Positions 13,619 to 20,919 of a stretch of DNA of 30,682 nt are shown piece by piece. A model generated the notes under the pieces. It did no database searches. It saw only the letters and a list, made by a program, of their open reading frames with translations, and was not told the origin of the DNA. How positions within the stretch are numbered: position 1 is the stretch's first letter; every line of letters starts with the position of its first letter. The position numbers were made by a program, and so were the translations under genes. Where the stretch lies: the NCBI GenBank assembly GCA_964500965.1, contig CAZCQZ010000026.1:1-30682 (forward strand), read 5' to 3'. The stretch is from JAISGQ01 sp964500965. Lineage in GTDB: Bacteria > Bacillota > Clostridia > Oscillospirales > Acutalibacteraceae.

Positions 13619-14086
13619 CTATTCTTCGCACGGCTCGACACATTTTTGATGAATCCAGCGCACCTTGCCCATATACATAACGCTGTACCATTTCCCGATT
13701 TTATCGACAACCTCAAGCTTTTTGCCCTTTGAGACATAGGCTACCATATCGGAATCGGCACTGTTTGAGCTTCTTATTACGGCGGATTTCACGGTAACTA
13801 CAACGTACTGCTTCCGTACATCTTCCTTTGACGGATAAACGGTATCGTCCGTCGGAGCGTCAGACGGCTGTGCATCTGTTTCCGTTATCTCCGGCGGCAA
13901 AACGTCCGGCAAATCGGTGTTGTCCGAATCGCCCTGCGACACGGCTTCCCGAACCACAGGCTCACTTAAATATTCCGACTTACCCAGCCATGATGTGCCT
14001 GCGACAATTGCGACAACGGCAATGACCGCGCATATAATCAACGTAACTACCGAATCCCATGTCAATGTCTTAATCCTGTTGTTCAT
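13619..14086 (-). CDS. Membrane-anchored protein with C-terminal SH3b domain
   Basis: Predicted single-pass protein with its C-terminus outside the cell. Seen: one hydrophobic segment (VVTLIICAVIAVVAIVAGTS, about residues 13-33), a Pro/Asp/Glu/Thr-rich linker, then a bacterial SH3 (SH3b) domain in the last 65 residues (YVVVTVKSAVIRSSNSADSD, VAYVSKGKKLEVVDKIGKWY, GKVRWIHQKCV). SH3b domains bind peptidoglycan or act as spacers in cell-wall proteins. About 155 residues. The ATG overlaps the 3' end of the Lgt-like gene and has GGAGG 6 bases upstream, so a TTG 12 codons earlier is not needed. Last gene of the leftward surface operon. Confidence 0.78.
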   Translation of the reverse strand: MNNRIKTLTWDSVVTLIICAVIAVVAIVAGTSWLGKSEYLSEPVVREAVSQGDSDNTDLPDVLPPEITETDAQPSDAPTDDTVYPSKEDVRKQYVVVTVKSAVIRSSNSADSDMVAYVSKGKKLEVVDKIGKWYSVMYMGKVRWIHQKCVEPCEE

Positions 14087-15071
14087 ACCGCACCTCCGTT
14101 TCCGGCTTCTTGCCTGTTGCAAAGTACAGCGAAACGCCCACTATGCAAAGCAGAAGCATGCATATACTCATGACGGTATAATTGCGGACGTAAATTTCAC
14201 TTGTCAACCGCAGCTCCATATAGAACGCTACCCCGAAAAGTGCAAGGCACAACGCCCACAACGCCGCCATAATTTTCCTGAATCCGAATTTTTTCACCGC
14301 TCGTACGCTGAACACCGTCAGCACTGCCGCCACCAACACGGCGCTGACCACCTGAGAAACACGCACAAAGCCCAACGATATAAAATACAGCGAATCCACC
14401 CTCAGACTTTCCAGCACGCATTGGGCGCAGCCGTACATAAGCGCAAGCAGCAGGGCTATATCGCCCCGGTGAAGCCTGCCGCTCCCGTCAAGAATATATG
14501 CCCTCACAAACAGCATTGTCAAAAAAACAAATATCAAACCGGCAACGACCGCTTCAAAAAAGAACACTGCCATACACCACTGCCCCTGAGCACTGTCGTA
14601 AACGGCAAAGGGGAATTTCAGGAATCGGCTGTTTTCCACGACCTTACCTCTGTCCTGCGAAGAAAACCACGCCGCAAGTCTGCCAATGCATATTCCCAGA
14701 GCTGCCGCAGGTGCGGCGGCGTCAAGCATTTCCGGCAGACTTTTAAATCGACCGACCGCATTGACAATAACAATAGCGGTAATCACTCCCACCGCCGCGC
14801 CGTAAAGACAGTATCCGCCGTCCGAAGCCTTTTTTACAATATCCGCCGCAGAATCGTACTGCTCCTGGCGAAAAAACCAGTAGACCGCACGTGCGCTCAG
14901 CACTCCCATGGGTATGGAGAGAGCTGCAACCCATGCCGCGCCGGTATAATTGCATTTTTGAAACGTGCGCAGCAGAAAAAACACAAACACTGCCGCGGCA
15001 ATTGCGCCAACCATCACAACGGCATACCAGTATATCTGCTCCGTGCCGTTAAAAACAGCCACCTTATCCAT
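14070..15071 (-). CDS. Lgt-like polytopic membrane protein, active-site signature not conserved
   Basis: Integral membrane protein of 333 residues related to prolipoprotein diacylglyceryl transferase (Lgt). Seen: Lgt-like landmarks in order: GVLSARAVYWFF, GGYCLYGAAVGVI, AALGICIGRLAAWFSS, a long loop, GDIALLLALMYGCAQCVLES and LRVDSL. The 'GRxGNFxNxE' region of true Lgt reads GRLAAWFSSQDRGK, so the catalytic signature is not preserved. Two more helices follow at the C-terminus. The ATG at 15071 (MDKVAVFNGTEQIYWY) has GGAG about 11 bases upstream and starts 7 bases after the glycosidase gene. It probably handles a lipid-linked substrate, but is unlikely to be the housekeeping Lgt. Confidence 0.62.
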   Translation of the reverse strand: MDKVAVFNGTEQIYWYAVVMVGAIAAAVFVFFLLRTFQKCNYTGAAWVAALSIPMGVLSARAVYWFFRQEQYDSAADIVKKASDGGYCLYGAAVGVITAIVIVNAVGRFKSLPEMLDAAAPAAALGICIGRLAAWFSSQDRGKVVENSRFLKFPFAVYDSAQGQWCMAVFFFEAVVAGLIFVFLTMLFVRAYILDGSGRLHRGDIALLLALMYGCAQCVLESLRVDSLYFISLGFVRVSQVVSAVLVAAVLTVFSVRAVKKFGFRKIMAALWALCLALFGVAFYMELRLTSEIYVRNYTVMSICMLLLCIVGVSLYFATGKKPETEVRYEQQD

Positions 15072-15078
15072 AAAGCTT

Positions 15079-16191
15079 TCACTCCTCACCGTCCGGGACA
15101 GCGGTTGCAAAATATATAATATCGCTGACCTCACGCATACCGCCGTAAGCTACCTTGTTGTACACCTTGTCATTAAACATCAGAGTGGCGGTCTGTCCGC
15201 CGTCAAGTATATATGCTGTTTCACAGCCCTTTGCCGCCATTTGCTCGCCAAGCTCGATAATGGTTATGCCCTTTGATTCGCCCGAACGACCGTCAACGGT
15301 ACACATAAGATAATGAAGCTCACCTATCTGACCGATAGCCGCTCTCGGCTCAATAGTCCACGGCTCGCCAAGTCCGTAGTAGCCTATTTCTTTTTGAGTG
15401 AGAGCCTTCCCGTTTTTAACAACTGTCGGTCCGAAAGAAAGGGAGAAAACTATATCATATTCATCAAGTATTCCGCTTTCCTTGAGAATATTTTCGTTTG
15501 AATCCTTGCCCTTTATCGTATGGAAATTGCCGTCGGAATCCACCAGCAAAATGTCAAGGAATCTCGCCTTGTTGCGGTATAGCTTTCTGTTGTGGATAAC
15601 AACGCCGTAATTTCTGTATTTGCAGAAATCCGCCGTCATTGCCACAACGGCATTTTTGCTTTTGGCAATAGTCAGAGGCTTATATCTGTTTGAAGAATAG
15701 AAATCATCATCGGCAAAAGCATGGCGCAACTGTGACGGGTGCGCTACAGTTACCTCGGCAAAGTTATACACCGATTCATCGTGGTATTCTTTCCACACCT
15801 CAGCTTTGATAGTTTCGTCTTCATATACGCTTATTTTTGAGCTTTTGTAGGTTCCTCTGCCATCGTCCTCCATAGTGCCGAAGCAGTCACCGTTCGGCTT
15901 CGGTGCGCTCTCATCGGATATGGGCAGCACATATACCTTGGGCATATTGAATATACCGTCAAGAGCATCGCTCTCGATTCTCGAAACCGCCGCTTCAAAC
16001 TGCGCGCCGCCGTTGCCGTCGATTTTCGTTGTCTGCTCCGCGCCGTTCAGCTTTGCGGGCGATGACAGCAAATAAACGCACAGCACCAGCTCTGCCGCTA
16101 CCGCAAGCATGGCGAAAACGTTAAGCAGTATTTTTACGACAGGCAAAATTCCGCTTTGTGTGTCTTTTACTCTTTTCAGCTCAGCTTTCAT
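15079..16191 (-). CDS. Membrane-anchored phosphodiester glycosidase family protein (NAGPA domain)
   Basis: Type II membrane protein with an extracytoplasmic domain of the family of N-acetylglucosamine-1-phosphodiester alpha-N-acetylglucosaminidase (NAGPA), which cleaves sugar-1-phosphodiesters. Seen: a membrane segment near residues 20-45 (VVKILLNVFAMLAVAAELVL). The NAGPA-type core is in the C-terminal half: VVAMTADFCKYRNYGVVIHN, FSLSFGPTVVKNGKAL, EPRAAIGQIGELHYLMCTVD and CETAYILDGGQTATLMF, ending with a Gly-rich segment. 370 residues. In Firmicutes such proteins act on wall polymers or exopolysaccharide. It is in an operon with an NTF2-like protein, an Lgt-like protein and an SH3b protein. 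Confidence 0.85.
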   Translation of the reverse strand: MKAELKRVKDTQSGILPVVKILLNVFAMLAVAAELVLCVYLLSSPAKLNGAEQTTKIDGNGGAQFEAAVSRIESDALDGIFNMPKVYVLPISDESAPKPNGDCFGTMEDDGRGTYKSSKISVYEDETIKAEVWKEYHDESVYNFAEVTVAHPSQLRHAFADDDFYSSNRYKPLTIAKSKNAVVAMTADFCKYRNYGVVIHNRKLYRNKARFLDILLVDSDGNFHTIKGKDSNENILKESGILDEYDIVFSLSFGPTVVKNGKALTQKEIGYYGLGEPWTIEPRAAIGQIGELHYLMCTVDGRSGESKGITIIELGEQMAAKGCETAYILDGGQTATLMFNDKVYNKVAYGGMREVSDIIYFATAVPDGEE

Positions 16192-16209
16192 TTTTACAGA
16201 CCCCGTTTA

Positions 16210-16848
16210 TCAATCAATTCCGGCGATTGCTTTCAGCAGCTCCGCAGGAAGCTCTATACGCCACTTTTCTCCGTCAAATTCAAGATTGATTTCAAAGCTT
16301 TTTGTCACAAGATATTCCGAAATATCCTCGCCTATAGAGGCAAACGCTTCATCAAGAATTTGCAGTGCCGCCTCCTCGTCCACCGTTTCGCCGGCATAGG
16401 ACATGCTGTACGCAATGTCCTGAGAATACTCCGCAAGCTTCGGAGTTATTTTTTCGATGCTGAAGAAGGTAAAATTTACCGTCTGAATCGCCGTTTTCGA
16501 TTCAACGGAGCATTCACCGTCAAGGCTGTAGCCATAGCTTGCCGTAAGAAGGGAATAAAGCCGCGAATAAACCGCATCACCGCCGCTGACCGTCTCAAAG
16601 CCCAGAGAAGAATAATTCGATGTATAAGACGCCGCAAGGTCAAAATCGTTGCTTTCCACCGCATCGAAAAACGCCGTCACGGTAAGCTTCGGGTCCGGCA
16701 TTCGGGATAGTGTCCTCGGTTCACCCTCCGTCAGCGGAGCCAGCTTCACCACCGCTGTTATGCAAGAGGCGACAAATGCCGCCGCAAACAGAAAAACCGT
16801 CACGGATTTTATAATTCGCATGGTACGATTATTTCGTTCCGAGTCCAT
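16210..16848 (-). CDS. Anchored extracytoplasmic protein with NTF2-like domain
   Basis: I do not recognise a named family. Seen: a basic N-terminus, one hydrophobic segment (SVTVFLFAAAFVASCITAVV), then an exported domain of about 160 residues opening with DPKLTVTAFFDAVESNDFDL. This is the pattern of NTF2-like or DUF4878-type domains (start of helix 1 then 'fFdAl...D...a'), followed by beta-rich sequence. Length 212 residues from this start. ATG 16848 is preferred: the promoter -10 (16886-16891) overlaps the upstream ATGATG at about 16890, so an mRNA cannot include it. First gene of the leftward operon. Confidence 0.6.
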   Translation of the reverse strand: MDSERNNRTMRIIKSVTVFLFAAAFVASCITAVVKLAPLTEGEPRTLSRMPDPKLTVTAFFDAVESNDFDLAASYTSNYSSLGFETVSGGDAVYSRLYSLLTASYGYSLDGECSVESKTAIQTVNFTFFSIEKITPKLAEYSQDIAYSMSYAGETVDEEAALQILDEAFASIGEDISEYLVTKSFEINLEFDGEKWRIELPAELLKAIAGID

Positions 16849-16885
16849 TTTATCAGGTGTCCTTTCCGATATTTTTCCTGATTTC

Positions 16886-16914
16886 ATCATAGTTTAACGC
16901 CTGTTTTGTGTCAA
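16886..16914 (-). promoter_or_regulatory. Promoter of the leftward surface operon
   Basis: Minus strand TTGACA (16909-16914), 17 bases, TATGAT (16886-16891). Only 18 bases separate its -35 from that of the opposite promoter, so the two operons are probably coordinated. Confidence 0.85.
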
Positions 16915-16932
16915 GTTTTATTTTTGTAATAA

Positions 16933-16961
16933 TTGACAGATTAACCGATGAATGCTATTCT
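16933..16961 (+). promoter_or_regulatory. Promoter of the rightward GT2 / PIG-L operon
   Basis: Plus strand TTGACA (16933-16938), 17 bases, TATTCT (16956-16961). The ATG at 16948 lies inside the promoter, so translation must start further down, at 16996. Confidence 0.8.
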
Positions 16962-16995
16962 TATTTCAAGAAGCAAGTTTTGGGAAGTGTTTAAA

Positions 16996-18129
16996 ATGGG
17001 CGATAAATTTAATGCCGCTGTGCTGATTCCGGCGTATCAGCCGGACGAAAAGCTGACGGATTATGCGGAAAGGCTTATTAAGTGCGGCTTTGAGCGTATT
17101 ATTGTAATAAATGACGGCAGCAGTGAGAACTGTGCAGACATTTTTGAAAGGGTCGGCTCTCATGCCGAATGCACCGTTCTGACCCATGAGGTCAACAGGG
17201 GCAAAGGCTGTGCTCTGAAAACCGGTATAAGCTGGTTTATTGAAAACTGTCCGGATATGAGCGGCATTATTACCGCCGATGCGGACGGTCAGCACAGAGC
17301 CGAGGACGCCGTTGCCATTGCCGACCTTATGAATAAGGAGCAGGACTGCCTGATAATCGGCGTTCGGGATTTTACCGATGAAGCCATACCTGCACGAAGC
17401 CGTTTCGGGAACAAAACCACCTCCGTGGTTTTCAAGCTTACTCACGGCGTGTATCTTTCCGACACTCAGACAGGCTTGCGCGGCATTCCCAAAAGCCTTA
17501 CAGCCGACATGCTGGAAATTAAAGGCAGTCGTTACGAGTATGAAATGAATATGCTTATAGAATGTGCCGACAGAAAAATACCGATAAAGGAAGTTCCCAT
17601 AGAAACCATTTATATTGACGATAATGCAAGCTCTCATTTCCGCCCTGTCCGCGATTCCATAAGAATATATTCGCTTATTTTAAGAAAACCGCTGCTTTAT
17701 ATTTTGTCATCTCTTTCAAGCTTTGTTATTGATATTGCCGTGTTTTCGATAATTTCGCTGCTACTCCCCGATTCTTTTGCGGATATTGATGTTCTGGGGA
17801 TAGCCATGCTCAACGTACTTATTGCCACCGTGGGTGCAAGACTGATAAGCTCGCTGTACAACTTTTTCGTCAACCGTCGGATTGTGTTTCGGCAAAGCAG
17901 CAATACCGGGCGCGCCATGCTCAGATACTATTGTCTGTGCGTAATGCAAATGCTTGCTTCTTCTGTGCTCGTAACAGTCGCCATAAGGCTTTTTCATTCC
18001 GACAGCACTGCGATGTCAACGGTATTCAAGTGCGTTGTTGACACCGTTCTGTTCGTTGTCAGCTATCAGATTCAGCGCATCTGGGTATTCGCAGGCAAAA
18101 ATACAGAGGTGAAAAGCAGTGAACATTAA
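16996..18129 (+). CDS. Family 2 glycosyltransferase fused to a GtrA-like membrane domain
   Basis: Transfers a sugar from a nucleotide donor to polyprenyl phosphate, and probably also flips the product. Seen: GT2 domain (residues 1-235) with AAVLIPAYQPDEKL, IIVINDGSSENCADI, HEVNRGKGCALKTGI, the DxD ITADADGQHRAED and QTGLRGIPKSL, as in DPM1-type enzymes. The GtrA-like domain follows (residues 240-370) with four hydrophobic segments, SSLSSFVIDIAVFSIISLLL, ARLISSLYNFFVNRRIVF and a final YQIQRIWVF. The fused layout is typical of Gram-positive lipid-linked sugar donors. ATG 16996 (MGDKFN) has GGGAAG about 10 bases upstream and fits the promoter. It overlaps the next gene by 11 bases. Confidence 0.88.
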   Translation: MGDKFNAAVLIPAYQPDEKLTDYAERLIKCGFERIIVINDGSSENCADIFERVGSHAECTVLTHEVNRGKGCALKTGISWFIENCPDMSGIITADADGQHRAEDAVAIADLMNKEQDCLIIGVRDFTDEAIPARSRFGNKTTSVVFKLTHGVYLSDTQTGLRGIPKSLTADMLEIKGSRYEYEMNMLIECADRKIPIKEVPIETIYIDDNASSHFRPVRDSIRIYSLILRKPLLYILSSLSSFVIDIAVFSIISLLLPDSFADIDVLGIAMLNVLIATVGARLISSLYNFFVNRRIVFRQSSNTGRAMLRYYCLCVMQMLASSVLVTVAIRLFHSDSTAMSTVFKCVVDTVLFVVSYQIQRIWVFAGKNTEVKSSEH

Positions 18130-19894
18130 ACGTTTTCTCATTTGTTTCGCCGTCATATTCGCGGCAATGATGCTTCGGGGCACTTTTTCCGTCTCCGCCG
18201 CCGCAAACAACAGCACCGCGGAAAACATAGCCAAAAGCTGTAAATATACATTTTCCTCCAACTCATCGAAAAAATCAAAGCTTATTGACGGCAATCTTTC
18301 AACGCTGTACTCCTGCGAAAAAAGCGGAAAGCAGTATATTGAAATCGACCTTAACGGCAACACCGCTCAGTGCCTTTACATCAAGTGGAAAAAGCCCTGC
18401 TCAAGCTGGCTTCTTTCCGTCGATACCGGTGACGGCTTCGGTGAGCCTGTGCAGTGCGGACAGTATAATCTTGTGCAGGAGTACGCGGAGCTGCCGGAGG
18501 GTGCAGTAAAGGTTCGCATAGCCACAAACGATGCGTCAAAATATCCGATAGAAATACTCGACCTTTACATCTACGGCAGCGGCAGGCTTCCCGGCAGCGT
18601 TCACAAATGGCAGCCAACGCCGAGCACAGCCGAGCTTATGGTGGTTTCCACTCATCAGGACGATGAGCTGCTTTTCTTCGGCGGAACGATTCCCTATTAC
18701 AGCTGCGAATCGGGGCTTGACACCGTTGTGGTTTATATGGCATACGACAACGGGTTGAGACTTCACGAGGCACTTGAGGGGCTGTGGGTGTGCGGACACA
18801 GGCAGAATCCGGTCTTCCTGTGCTATCCCGACGAGTATTGTACCTCCGTTTCCGGCGCGAAGCGTTATTGGAACGAAGATGCCGTGTCACAAAATCTCAC
18901 AGAGCTTATCGCAACATACAAGCCGCAGGTGATTGTCACCCACGACGAAAACGGCGAATACGGTCACGGTCAGCATATGCTGACTGTTAAATGTGTTAAA
19001 AACGCAATCGGAAACGCCGCCGATTCGGAATATATGTCCGAAATGCTTCCGTCTCTTGATACGTACAGCGTTCCTAAATGCTATCTGCATCTGTACGGAA
19101 AAAACAAGGTGGTTATGCAATGGGACAAGCTGAGCGTAGGAGAAAAAAGCTCCCTTGAAACGGCGCAGAAAGCATTCAAACAGCACACCAGTCAATGGAG
19201 CACCGGCTTTCGGGTGCGTATGAGCGGCAATAACAATTGCAGTAAATTCGGGCTTTACCACACGACCGTAGGCAATGATACCAAATGTAATGATTTTTTT
19301 GAAAATATTACTCCCCGTATTGTAAATATCCCGATTCCCGATTCTGCCGTAACCGCCGATTTTTCAAAATCCCCGGAAATCAAAAGGCTTTATATTTACA
19401 CAAACCCCGTCAGCGGTGAACGTCGGGAGGTGCGGTACGGCACGGTCAGCGACAGCGACGGCTGGTATATTGCCGACGAAACAGGCGCGATTGTTCTGCC
19501 GATTTCACGGCTTGCGATTTTTTCCGACCGCTCCGTTGATGGCATATTGTCCTATGAAACCCTCTCGGCTTCCGACATTTCACCTCTGATATACCGATAT
19601 AAAGCACAGCCCGATGCCGTAGCCGTGCTTGTGCGATTCGGTGAATGGAACGGTGTGTGCGGCTGGTTTGAAGTCGATGAAAAAGGCGATGTTCTAAACG
19701 AAAATCCCACGGTTATTTTGAAAAAATATCCTGTCGTAACGCCGACTTCAATTGAAATTTCTTCTTCCGATGTCTCCGTTTCGGAATATTACGGCAAAAT
19801 ATTACCAATTGTTATTTTACTTTGCGTTGTAACAGCCGTCACATCAACTACGATTTTAGCGGCAAAGCACCGCCGCAAAACTATGCGCTCTTGA
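18119..19894 (+). CDS. Exported, C-terminally anchored PIG-L family deacetylase with discoidin-like domain
   Basis: Zn-dependent N-acetylglucosamine deacetylase family (PIG-L/LmbE), predicted to act outside the cell. Seen: signal peptide (residues 1-28, RFLICFAVIFAAMMLR, cut near SVSAAA); an F5/8 type C-like beta domain at about 40-155 (LIDGNLSTLYSCEKSGKQYI); and a PIG-L domain from 172. There the metal motif is STHQDDELLFFGG (H179, D181, D182; the usual AHPDDE has Pro where Gln is here), with the second motif THDENGEYGHGQH (His275, His283, His286). A C-terminal beta-rich domain precedes one helix near residues 563-583 and a basic end. GTG start with GAGGTG 7 bases upstream, overlapping the GT2 gene. 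591 residues, long for the family. Confidence 0.87.
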   Translation: MNIKRFLICFAVIFAAMMLRGTFSVSAAANNSTAENIAKSCKYTFSSNSSKKSKLIDGNLSTLYSCEKSGKQYIEIDLNGNTAQCLYIKWKKPCSSWLLSVDTGDGFGEPVQCGQYNLVQEYAELPEGAVKVRIATNDASKYPIEILDLYIYGSGRLPGSVHKWQPTPSTAELMVVSTHQDDELLFFGGTIPYYSCESGLDTVVVYMAYDNGLRLHEALEGLWVCGHRQNPVFLCYPDEYCTSVSGAKRYWNEDAVSQNLTELIATYKPQVIVTHDENGEYGHGQHMLTVKCVKNAIGNAADSEYMSEMLPSLDTYSVPKCYLHLYGKNKVVMQWDKLSVGEKSSLETAQKAFKQHTSQWSTGFRVRMSGNNNCSKFGLYHTTVGNDTKCNDFFENITPRIVNIPIPDSAVTADFSKSPEIKRLYIYTNPVSGERREVRYGTVSDSDGWYIADETGAIVLPISRLAIFSDRSVDGILSYETLSASDISPLIYRYKAQPDAVAVLVRFGEWNGVCGWFEVDEKGDVLNENPTVILKKYPVVTPTSIEISSSDVSVSEYYGKILPIVILLCVVTAVTSTTILAAKHRRKTMRS

Positions 19895-19919
19895 CTTCGA
19901 TGTCAAAACATATTAAAAT
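19891..19919 (+). promoter_or_regulatory. Promoter of the ECF S-component gene
   Basis: TTGACT (19891-19896), 17 bases, TAAAAT (19914-19919). The expected start is around 19926. The -35 overlaps the stop region of the PIG-L gene. Confidence 0.7.
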
Positions 19920-19925
19920 GTTTTC

Positions 19926-20024
19926 GTAAACCGTCCGTAATCCCGATGACCGTTTACAGGAAATCGGGGTGGAAATATAGGCGTTGTATCTCTGATGAGA
20001 ACAGCAGCTTGGAGGTAATTTAAT
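19926..20024 (+). promoter_or_regulatory. Structured 5' leader with H-type pseudoknot, candidate riboswitch
   Basis: From the expected transcript start, GTAAAC (19926-19931) can pair with GTTTAC (19952-19957), and TCCCGAT (19941-19947) with ATCGGGG (19963-19969). The order a-b-a'-b' is an H-type pseudoknot. A second hairpin GTTGT-A-TCTC / GAGA-ACAGC follows at 19984-20006, just before the ribosome binding site TTGGAGG. I cannot match it to a named riboswitch class. The S component downstream imports a vitamin-like ligand, which fits ligand control. Confidence 0.45.
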
Positions 20025-20642
20025 ATGTCAAAAGCAAAAACACCGCAAAAGAGCAACACCCTGATGCTTACCGTCATGGCTATGCTCACCGCCGTAATCT
20101 TTCTGCTGGGCTTCACGCCAATAGGCTATATCAAGCTCGGAATTATTGAGATTACATTTCTGCAAATTCCCGTTATCATCGGCGCACTTCTCTACGGCTG
20201 GAAAGCAGGCGCACTTCTGGGTGCCATGTTCGGAATAACCAGCTTTATTCAGTGCTTCGGCTCAAGCATTTTCGGCGCAACGCTGCTTGGAATAAATCCT
20301 TTCTTAACGGCGTTTGTGTGCATAGTGCCGCGTGTGCTCATGGGAATGCTCACCGGTCTTATGGCAACGGTTCTGATAAAGCGCGATAAAACCAAAACCT
20401 ACGGTTTTATCCTCCCCTCCCTTGCCGGGGCTTTGCTCAACACTCTTTTCTTCATGGCTTCTCTTATTCTGTGCTTCTGGCACACGGATTACATTCAGGA
20501 GCTGGCAGGCGGTTTGAATGTTATTAAATTCTGCCTTGCCTTTGTCGGCATTCAGGGACTTGTGGAAGCAATCGTATGCGCACTGCTGGGTACGGCTATA
20601 GGCAGAGCCTTGTATGCTGTTCGTGCAAAGCTTGTAAAATAA
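20025..20642 (+). CDS. ECF transporter S component, substrate unknown
   Basis: Membrane substrate-binding subunit of an energy-coupling factor importer. It would work with a shared EcfA/A'/T module encoded elsewhere. Seen: 205 residues with about six hydrophobic segments. The typical S-component N-terminus is present (TLMLTVMAMLTAVIFLLGF), then IPVIIGALLYGWKAGALLGA, MFGITSFIQCFGSS and LNTLFFMASLILCFW. The 'IPVIIGALLYG..AGALLG..FG.TS' pattern resembles pantothenate- or riboflavin-type S components, but no vitamin pathway gene is adjacent, so I do not name the substrate. ATG 20025 has TTGGAGG 8 bases upstream. Single gene with a strong terminator. Confidence 0.82.
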   Translation: MSKAKTPQKSNTLMLTVMAMLTAVIFLLGFTPIGYIKLGIIEITFLQIPVIIGALLYGWKAGALLGAMFGITSFIQCFGSSIFGATLLGINPFLTAFVCIVPRVLMGMLTGLMATVLIKRDKTKTYGFILPSLAGALLNTLFFMASLILCFWHTDYIQELAGGLNVIKFCLAFVGIQGLVEAIVCALLGTAIGRALYAVRAKLVK

Positions 20643-20654
20643 ATATCATTAAAA

Positions 20655-20705
20655 ACACAAGGCAGTAAAAACGAAAGCTTTTACTGCCTTGTGTTGTGTT
20701 TTTGT
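20655..20705 (+). terminator. Terminator of the ECF S-component gene
   Basis: 16-bp perfect stem ACACAAGGCAGTAAAA / TTTTACTGCCTTGTGT with loop ACGAAAGC, then TGTGTTTTTG. Confidence 0.93.
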
Positions 20706-20919
20706 TAAAGATTTATGTTGCCGCAGTATTAGGTTGTTTTCTCTGACGAAGGAGAGAAATTTTAATTGCCGCGCTTATGAAATGCTCAAAATTTATCGGT
20801 TAATCCTACGATTAAACTCCTGCGGTTGAAAAAATTCACATTTCTCCTCGTGGGTTCAGTGGGAGTTATAATCTTTCATGCTTCGTTATTAAAAAGCTTT
20901 AATTATGCACTGCAAAAGG
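20706..20919. other. Intergenic DNA with degenerate repeat traces
   Basis: No gene seen. Contains ATTTATCGGTTAATCCTACG and CTCCTGCGGTTG, which weakly resemble blocks of the 12911-13350 repeats (ATTTATCAATAGGTTAATCC, CCGCAGGTTTTG), so it may be an old degraded copy. Confidence 0.3.

Noticed and set aside
13917..15119. 400-codon open frame on the plus strand
   Set aside because: Antisense to the SH3b and Lgt-like genes. It is rich in His, Arg and Gln, as expected from reading the complement of membrane-protein codons.
19926..20024. Known riboswitch classes (TPP, preQ1-I, FMN, THF) in the S-component leader
   Set aside because: I looked for their hallmark conserved strings and found none, so no class is named; only a candidate structure is reported.
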